A stretch of DNA of 10,180 bases from JACRBK01 sp964427955. Its GTDB lineage: Bacteria > Chloroflexota > Anaerolineae > Aggregatilineales > Aggregatilineaceae. Both the position numbers and the translations under genes were made by a program. Within the stretch, counting starts at the first letter, position 1; the number at the start of each line of letters is the position of its first letter. This document shows positions 6,667-10,180 of this stretch, one piece after another. The stretch is from the NCBI GenBank assembly GCA_964427955.1, contig CAYRWY010000197.1:1-10180 (forward strand), in the 5' to 3' direction. The notes under the pieces are model-generated. The model was not told the origin of the DNA. It made no database searches and saw nothing but the letters and a program-made list of their open reading frames with translations.

Positions 6667-7668
6667 CTAAGGATTTCCACCACACGATTCGCGCACAATC
6701 AGCCGGGTTTCCAGCACGATGGTGCGTGGGGGACGGTCGGGATCAGCAATGCGTACCATGAACAGTTCGGCGGCTTGCAGGCCGATCTGAAAGGTCGGTT
6801 GGGCGACGGTCGTCAGGGGGGGATTGAGTGACACGGCCCACGACAGGTCGTCGAAGCCGATCACGGCGATGTCGTTCGGGATATTCCATCCCATCTCGTG
6901 AATGGCGTTGAGCGCGCCGATGGTCATCTGGTTGTTGGCGACGAACAGCGCCGAGGGGGGATTGGGCGCCTCGAGCAGCTCGCGCGTCAGGGTGTACCCG
7001 CTGGCCTGGCGGTAGTCGCCGAAACGGGTGAGGCCGGGTTCGACGGCCAGTCCGGCGTCGCTCATGGCCTGTAAATAGCCGGTGTAGCGTTCGCGCCCGG
7101 AGGTCAGGTGCAGCGGACCGCTGACCACGCCGATCCGCCGGTGACCCAGGGTGACGAAGTGCTGGATGGCGAGCAGCGAGCCTTTGAAGTTATCCGCCAG
7201 CACCGTATCCACTTGCATGTTGTTCATGCGCCGGTCGATCACGACTACCGGCAGCCCCAGGCTGCTCGCCTGGGCCAGCACCGCCGACTCTTCTTTGGTC
7301 GGCGCGATGATCAGCCCGGCTACCCCTTCCATTTGCATCAGATGGATGAACGACTCTTCGCGCTTCTGGTCGGAATCGGCGTTGCCGATCAGCACGCTCA
7401 TGTCGTGCTTCGACAGCACCTGCTCGATCCCGCGCAGGGACTCGATGTAGAACGGGTTCGCAATGTCGGAGAAGATCACGCCCACCAGGTTGCTGTCGGT
7501 CGCGCGCAGGCGCTGGGCGACCCGGCTGGGGCGGTAGCCCAACTCGTCGATGGACTTCAGCACCCGCTGGCGCAGTTCCTCCGCCACGTAGGGCTGGTTG
7601 TTGAGGATGCGCGAGACGGTGGTAATCGAGACCCCGGCGTGCCGGGCGACGTCTTTGATGGTAGGCAT
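6667..7668 (-). CDS. LacI family transcriptional repressor
   Basis: This 333-residue regulator has the full family layout. A helix-turn-helix is at residues 1-22 (PTIKDVARHAGVSITTVSR) and a hinge helix at about 46-56 (RPSRVAQRLRAT), with L54 as the leucine that wedges into a central CpG of the operator. A periplasmic-binding-protein-like effector domain covers about 60-333 (VGVIFSDIANPFY, LGHRRIGVVSG, NDIAVIGFDDL). I chose the ATG at 7668 because it gives the standard family N-terminus and has AGGA 7 nt upstream; an ORF start ten codons earlier lacks this. It is the first gene of the minus-strand operon and lies just upstream of the binding-protein gene. It very likely represses the operon and itself through the palindrome at 7738-7757, with a sugar or breakdown product as inducer. 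Confidence 0.95.
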   Translation of the reverse strand: MPTIKDVARHAGVSITTVSRILNNQPYVAEELRQRVLKSIDELGYRPSRVAQRLRATDSNLVGVIFSDIANPFYIESLRGIEQVLSKHDMSVLIGNADSDQKREESFIHLMQMEGVAGLIIAPTKEESAVLAQASSLGLPVVVIDRRMNNMQVDTVLADNFKGSLLAIQHFVTLGHRRIGVVSGPLHLTSGRERYTGYLQAMSDAGLAVEPGLTRFGDYRQASGYTLTRELLEAPNPPSALFVANNQMTIGALNAIHEMGWNIPNDIAVIGFDDLSWAVSLNPPLTTVAQPTFQIGLQAAELFMVRIADPDRPPRTIVLETRLIVRESCGGNP

Positions 7669-7706
7669 AAAGAAGTCCTGATCCTGCTTGGAAAACAATA
7701 ATTAAG

Positions 7707-7716
7707 GAAACGTTTT
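7707..7716. promoter_or_regulatory. Second, weaker LacI-type operator-like site
   Basis: GAAACGTTTT contains the perfect 8-bp palindrome AAACGTTT (7708-7715) with a central CG, the core expected for LacI-family proteins. It lies 36 bp from the centre of the stronger palindrome and just upstream of lacI, within AT-rich sequence that probably holds the lacI promoter. Outer positions match poorly, so it may be a secondary site or chance. Confidence 0.4.
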
Positions 7717-7737
7717 TTCTGGTTCAGGACGAGAGAA

Positions 7738-7757
7738 ATCTGAAATCGTTTTCAGAT
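7738..7757. promoter_or_regulatory. Probable LacI-family operator in the divergent promoter region
   Basis: ATCTGAAATCGTTTTCAGAT has perfect 8-bp arms (7738-7745 and 7750-7757) around TCGT, with CG at the exact centre, the typical form of a LacI-family operator. It lies 70 nt upstream of the lacI start and about 115 nt upstream of the epimerase start, so it could control both directions. The surrounding 205-nt intergenic region (7669-7873) is AT-richer than its flanks. A TTGACT at 7800-7805 could be a -35 for the plus-strand gene, but no good -10 follows at the right distance. Confidence 0.75.
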
Positions 7758-7861
7758 ACCAGTGTAAATCCAGTCGCTTTCAAATGTCAAGTAGGTTGGT
7801 TGACTTGTACAAACAGTTGATCCAGACTCGATCAGGAGTACGCTGCTGCCGCTACATTCAG

Positions 7862-7868
7862 AGAGGAG
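7862..7868 (+). promoter_or_regulatory. Ribosome binding site fixing the epimerase-like gene start
   Basis: AGAGGAG lies 5 nt before the ATG at 7874. An in-frame ATG 30 codons upstream (7784) has no such site and would add residues before the Rossmann strand, so 7874 is the start. Confidence 0.8.
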
Positions 7869-7873
7869 TGATC

Positions 7874-8827
7874 ATGCGTATCGTCGTGATTGGTGGCACC
7901 GGCCACATTGGGACCTATCTCGTCCCGCGCCTGGTGGCGGAAGGTCACGAGGTGATCGTCGTCACCCGCAGCCAGAGCGAGCCGTACCAGCCGAATGGGG
8001 CCTGGAGCAAGGTTCAGCGGGTGATCATCGACCGGGACGCCGCCGAAAAATCGGGCGATTTCGGTCGCCAGATTCGGGATCTGAAGCCGGAGGCGGTCGT
8101 CGATCTGATCTGCTTCACGCTGTCCAGCGCGCAGCAGCTCGTCGAGGCGCTGCGCGGCCAGGTCCAGCATTTCCTGCACTGCGGCACGATCTGGATTCAC
8201 GGGCCGAGCGTCGAAGTGCCCACCACCGAAGAACAGCCGCGCCGCCCGTTTGGCGAGTATGGCATCCAGAAGGCTCAGATCGAGACGTACCTGCTGCGTG
8301 AGGCCCGGCTCAACGGCTTCCCGGCGACATGCCTGCATCCGGGTCACATCGTCGGGCCGGGGTGGACGCCACTTAACCCCCAGGGGCATTTCAACAACGT
8401 GGCGTTCGAAAAGCTGGCGCGCGGTGAAGAACTGACGCTGCCGAACCTGGGCCTGGAAACCGTCCACCACGTCCACGCGGACGACGTGGCGCAGAGCTTT
8501 GACGCCGCCCTGGCCCATTGGAGCACCGCCGTCGGGCAGGGCTTCCACATTGTTTCCCCGGCGGCCTTGACCCTGCGCGGCTATGCCGAGGCGATGGCGC
8601 TGTGGTTTGGCCGCGAGCCGAAGCTGACCTACTTGCCCTGGGAGGAGTGGAAAAAGACCGTCGGCGAAGAGGAGGCGCGCGCGACCTGGGATCACATCGC
8701 GCACAGCCCGAACTGCTCCATCGCCAAAGCCCGGCAGTTGATCGGCTACCAGCCGCGCTACCGCTCGCTGCAAGGTGTCCAGGAGTCGGTGCGCTGGTTG
8801 GTCGAGCACGGCAAAATCTCAGTCTAG
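7874..8827 (+). CDS. NAD(P)-dependent epimerase/dehydratase-like (extended SDR) protein
   Basis: This 317-residue protein begins directly with the Rossmann fold: MRIVVIGGTGHIGTYL contains the GGTGxIG dinucleotide-binding loop (7-13), and VVTRS at 29-33 ends the second strand. The SDR catalytic pair is Y129-x3-K133 (YGIQK). A substrate-side block, CLHPGHIVGPGW, follows the pattern of nucleotide-sugar epimerases and related reductases, and VHHVHADDVAQ is the usual late motif. The C-terminus (IGYQPRYRSLQGVQESVRWLV) is typical of extended SDRs. It is divergent from lacI and shares the operator-bearing intergenic region, so it may be co-regulated and may process the imported sugar; this is inference. 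The substrate is not recognisable. Confidence 0.88.
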   Translation: MRIVVIGGTGHIGTYLVPRLVAEGHEVIVVTRSQSEPYQPNGAWSKVQRVIIDRDAAEKSGDFGRQIRDLKPEAVVDLICFTLSSAQQLVEALRGQVQHFLHCGTIWIHGPSVEVPTTEEQPRRPFGEYGIQKAQIETYLLREARLNGFPATCLHPGHIVGPGWTPLNPQGHFNNVAFEKLARGEELTLPNLGLETVHHVHADDVAQSFDAALAHWSTAVGQGFHIVSPAALTLRGYAEAMALWFGREPKLTYLPWEEWKKTVGEEEARATWDHIAHSPNCSIAKARQLIGYQPRYRSLQGVQESVRWLVEHGKISV

Positions 8828-8853
8828 GACTTGGCGATCCTGAACAAATCCGA

Positions 8854-8882
8854 TTGACATTCGCCGCCCGGATCGTTATACT
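8854..8882 (+). promoter_or_regulatory. Sigma-70-type promoter of the his operon
   Basis: A perfect -35 TTGACA (8854-8859) and a -10 TATACT (8877-8882, 5 of 6) are separated by exactly 17 bp. Transcription is expected about 6-8 nt past the -10, around 8888-8890, at the ATG of the leader peptide. It lies 26 nt after the epimerase-like gene's stop codon, and no terminator is visible between them. Confidence 0.88.
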
Positions 8883-8889
8883 CTCGATC

Positions 8890-8955
8890 ATGCTAACGAA
8901 TGTTCACGCTCACGCGCACCATCATAGCTTGACGCCTCGACCGTCGATCCGGTGA
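8890..8955 (+). CDS. hisL: Histidine operon leader peptide
   Basis: This 21-codon ORF (ATG at 8890, TGA at 8953-8955) has histidine at positions 6, 8, 10, 11 and 12, the run HAHAHHH (8905-8925). That is five His in seven codons, followed by a nine-residue tail rich in Pro, Arg and Ser. It lies between a strong promoter and an intrinsic terminator directly before hisG. In the classical his attenuation model, scarcity of charged tRNA-His stalls the ribosome on these codons and prevents the terminator from forming. There is no Shine-Dalgarno sequence, and the ATG coincides with the predicted transcription start, so initiation is probably leaderless. The product has no role other than being translated. 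I assign hisL by analogy with the enterobacterial gene; sequence homology is not implied. Confidence 0.88.
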   Translation: MLTNVHAHAHHHSLTPRPSIR

Positions 8956-8977
8956 TGGCTGCGTGCTGAGCGCCTGA
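8904..8977 (+). promoter_or_regulatory. Attenuator hairpin 1:2 (pause/protector) over the His codons
   Basis: Positions 8907-8924 pair with 8953-8972 in an 18-bp stem containing one G-U pair and two single-C bulges (8959 and 8966). Three more pairs (8904-8906 with 8975-8977) are possible beyond a 2-nt bulge. The 5' arm covers the His codons and the 3' arm begins exactly at the leader stop codon. A ribosome stalled on the His codons would therefore open this hairpin and release the 3' arm. Confidence 0.8.
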
Positions 8978-9004
8978 CCTCACGTGCCTTCCAACGCCCT
9001 CCGG
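8949..9004 (+). promoter_or_regulatory. Candidate antiterminator pairing 2:3
   Basis: Segments released from hairpin 1:2 can pair with the terminator's 5' arm. GCGT 8961-8964 pairs with 8994-8997, GG 8957-8958 with 8998-8999, and CCGG 8949-8952 with 9001-9004: ten pairs, with a 2-nt bulge and an internal loop. It uses the same bases as hairpin 1:2 and the terminator, so the three structures exclude each other. The pairing is weaker than the terminator and would have to win by forming first. Confidence 0.5.
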
Positions 9005-9027
9005 TTCGCCGGGGGGCGTTTTTGTTT
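8993..9027 (+). terminator. Intrinsic terminator of the his attenuator
   Basis: The arms 8993-9004 and 9009-9020 form a 12-bp stem with a single G-T pair and a stable TTCG loop (9005-9008), followed by TTTTTGTTT. It lies 20 nt upstream of hisG, where a factor-independent terminator would block the operon unless overridden. The arrangement with the His-rich leader identifies it as the attenuator terminator (segments 3:4). Confidence 0.93.
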
Positions 9028-9047
9028 ACAGGTGGAGAGAGAACAAC

Positions 9048-10058
9048 ATGCCAGACCAGGTCCGGATCGCGCTGCCCAGCCGGGGGCGCATGGAAGAAGA
9101 AACGCTCAACTTTTTGGCGGACTGCGGCCTGCGGGTGAACAAGGTCAACCCGCGCCAGTACACCGCCACCCTGCCCGCCTTGCCGGAGGTGCTGATCCTG
9201 TTCCAGCGCGCCCGCGACATCCCGCCCAGCGTGGCCGGGGGCGACGTAGACCTGGGGATCACCGGCTACGACGCCCTGTTCGAGACGGTCGATCAGGACT
9301 CGAACGCGGTGATCGTCATTCACGACGCGCTGGGCTATGGCGAATGCGCGCTGGTCGTCGCCGTGCCCGACGACTGGACCGACGTGCAGACCGTCGCCGA
9401 TCTATCCCGCAAATCCGCCGGGCGCCCGCTGCGCGTGGCCACCAAGTACAGCACCAGCGTCAGCCGTTTTTTCGCTCAGAACGGGGTGGAAAATGTGCGC
9501 GTGGTGCTGGCCGATGGGGCGCTGGAGTCCGCGCCAATCGTGGGTTATGCCGACTTCATCGCGGACATCACCAGCACCGGCACGACGCTGCGCGAAAATC
9601 ACCTGCGTGCCCTGGACGACGGCCTGATCGTCCGCTCGCAGGCGATCATGATCGGCAACCGGACGGCGCTGTCCACGCGGCCCGACGTACTGGCGGCGAC
9701 TCGGCAACTGCTGGAATTCATCGACGCGCACCAGCGCGCCAGCGGGCAGTACATGATCTTCGCCAACATGCGCGGCTCGTCGATGGAAGACATCGCCCGC
9801 CGGGTTTTCGGCCAGACCGAGCTTGGCGGCCTGCAAGGCCCGACCATTTCTCCCATGATCACGCGCGAAGGCGTCGGGAACTGGTGGGCGATCAACATCG
9901 TCTCGCACGCTCGCAAGCTCTACGACACCGTCCGCCAGATTCGGGCCATTGGCGGCAGCGGTGTCGTCGTGACGCCGGTCACCTATATTTTTGAGGAAGC
10001 GCCAGAACGCTATCAACGCCTGCTGGCCGCGCTGAATGGAAAGGACTCTGCCGAATGA
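9048..10058 (+). CDS. hisG: ATP phosphoribosyltransferase (long form, HisG)
   Basis: HisG catalyses the first step of histidine synthesis, joining ATP and PRPP to give phosphoribosyl-ATP. The 336-residue protein is the long form. The N-terminal catalytic lobes start at RIALPSRGRM (6-15), with DVDLGITGYD (66-75) and the PRPP-binding loop ADITSTGTTLREN (172-184). A C-terminal regulatory domain (about 240-317) contains GLQGPTISPM (261-270) and ends IRAIGGSGVVVTPVTYIFEE. The regulatory domain implies feedback inhibition by histidine and independence from HisZ (family knowledge). A GGTGGAGAG ribosome site lies just upstream of the ATG. It is the first structural gene after the attenuator and overlaps hisD by 4 nt. 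An equally long reading frame 64 nt out of register is an arginine-rich shadow. Confidence 0.97.
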   Translation: MPDQVRIALPSRGRMEEETLNFLADCGLRVNKVNPRQYTATLPALPEVLILFQRARDIPPSVAGGDVDLGITGYDALFETVDQDSNAVIVIHDALGYGECALVVAVPDDWTDVQTVADLSRKSAGRPLRVATKYSTSVSRFFAQNGVENVRVVLADGALESAPIVGYADFIADITSTGTTLRENHLRALDDGLIVRSQAIMIGNRTALSTRPDVLAATRQLLEFIDAHQRASGQYMIFANMRGSSMEDIARRVFGQTELGGLQGPTISPMITREGVGNWWAINIVSHARKLYDTVRQIRAIGGSGVVVTPVTYIFEEAPERYQRLLAALNGKDSAE

Positions 10059-10180
10059 CCACCCTGCGTATCTATGACGATCTCTCCCAGGCTCGCGCCA
10101 CGATACTCAAGCGCCGCTCGCTGAACGAGGTCGAAGTCCCTGGCTGGATCGCGGACAGCCTGCACCAACTGTTCGGCGAG
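10055..10180 (+). CDS. hisD: Histidinol dehydrogenase, N-terminal fragment (cut by window edge)
   Basis: The ATG lies inside the hisG stop (ATGA, 4-nt overlap), and 42 codons are present before the window ends. The segment LRIYDD (residues 4-9), ARATILKRR (14-22), a VEVPGW turn and the LFGE helix end match the N-terminus of HisD, which oxidises histidinol to histidine with NAD+ in the last two steps of the pathway. The catalytic region is outside the window, so the assignment rests on this N-terminus and on the hisG-hisD order common to bacterial his operons. Confidence 0.85.
   Translation, partial: MTTLRIYDDLSQARATILKRRSLNEVEVPGWIADSLHQLFGE

Noticed and set aside
6579..6698. N-terminal 40-codon extension of the binding protein
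   Set aside because: It overlaps lacI, places a charged non-signal stretch before a perfect signal peptide, and lacks the strong ribosome site found before the ATG at 6578.
7788..7807. Inverted CAAGT/ACTTG arms and the TTGTACAA palindrome near 7805 upstream of the epimerase-like gene
   Set aside because: The arms are short with no central CG or regulator match, and no convincing -10 accompanies the TTGACT at 7800. It is left as background.
7832..8809. Minus-strand 325-codon reading frame opposite the epimerase-like gene
   Set aside because: The plus-strand frame has the Rossmann and YxxxK motifs. The antisense translation is Arg/Ala-rich without family features.
8518..8955. 145-codon reading frame ending with the His-rich peptide
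   Set aside because: Most of it lies inside the epimerase-like gene in the wrong frame. Only the last 21 codons, downstream of the promoter, form a plausible separate gene and are annotated as the leader peptide.
8957..8988. Local hairpin (GGC/GCC with CGTG/CACG) downstream of the leader stop as the antiterminator
   Set aside because: It does not overlap the terminator arm at 8993-9004, so it could not prevent termination. The pairing at 8949-9004 was preferred.
8984..9994. Plus-strand 336-codon reading frame overlapping hisG out of register
   Set aside because: It is arginine-rich, has no motif, and starts upstream of the attenuator terminator; hisG in the other frame is unmistakable.

Overview
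The window is GC-rich and has two opposed gene blocks. Nothing in it is phylogenetically decisive. The overall style suggests a heterotrophic bacterium of the Chloroflexota, perhaps Anaerolineae: a LacI-run sugar ABC operon without its own ATPase, a GH172 enzyme, a HisD N-terminus of the 'LRIYDD...ARATILKRR' kind, and high GC. This is inference with moderate-to-low confidence.

Left block (positions 117 to 7668, all minus strand, transcribed right to left). This looks like one carbohydrate-utilisation operon. In transcription order it holds a LacI-family repressor, a secreted family-1 solute-binding protein, two MalF/MalG-type permeases, a GH172 (formerly DUF2961) glycoside hydrolase, a class-A-beta-lactamase-fold SxxK hydrolase and an M24 (Xaa-Pro peptidase/creatinase-like) metallohydrolase. 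The genes are tightly packed: there is a 1-nt overlap between the permeases, a 4-nt ATGA overlap at the end, and 2 nt between the GH172 gene and the SxxK gene. Two intercistronic inverted repeats interrupt the packing, one after the binding-protein gene and one after the permeases. No ABC ATPase gene is present, so a shared ATPase encoded elsewhere is presumably used. The divergent region at 7669-7873 holds a 20-bp near-perfect palindrome with a central CG, which is the likely LacI operator, and a weaker operator-like site.

Right block (plus strand). A short-chain NAD-dependent epimerase/dehydratase-like gene (7874-8827) is divergent from lacI. After it comes the start of a histidine operon, hisG then hisD (hisD runs off the right edge), joined by a 4-nt ATGA overlap.

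The most notable element lies between the epimerase gene and hisG (8828-9047): a complete classical histidine attenuator. It has a near-consensus sigma-70 promoter (TTGACA, 17-bp spacer, TATACT). A 21-codon leader peptide follows, with five His codons among seven consecutive codons. The His codons can form an 18-bp hairpin with the segment that begins at the leader stop codon, that segment can alternatively pair with the 5' arm of the terminator, and the terminator itself is a 12-bp stem with a TTCG loop and T-tract just before hisG. The leader ATG sits where transcription is expected to begin and has no Shine-Dalgarno sequence, so the leader peptide is probably translated from a leaderless mRNA. 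I do not know of a described his attenuator of this type in this bacterial group. No tRNA, rRNA, CRISPR array or insertion sequence was seen.
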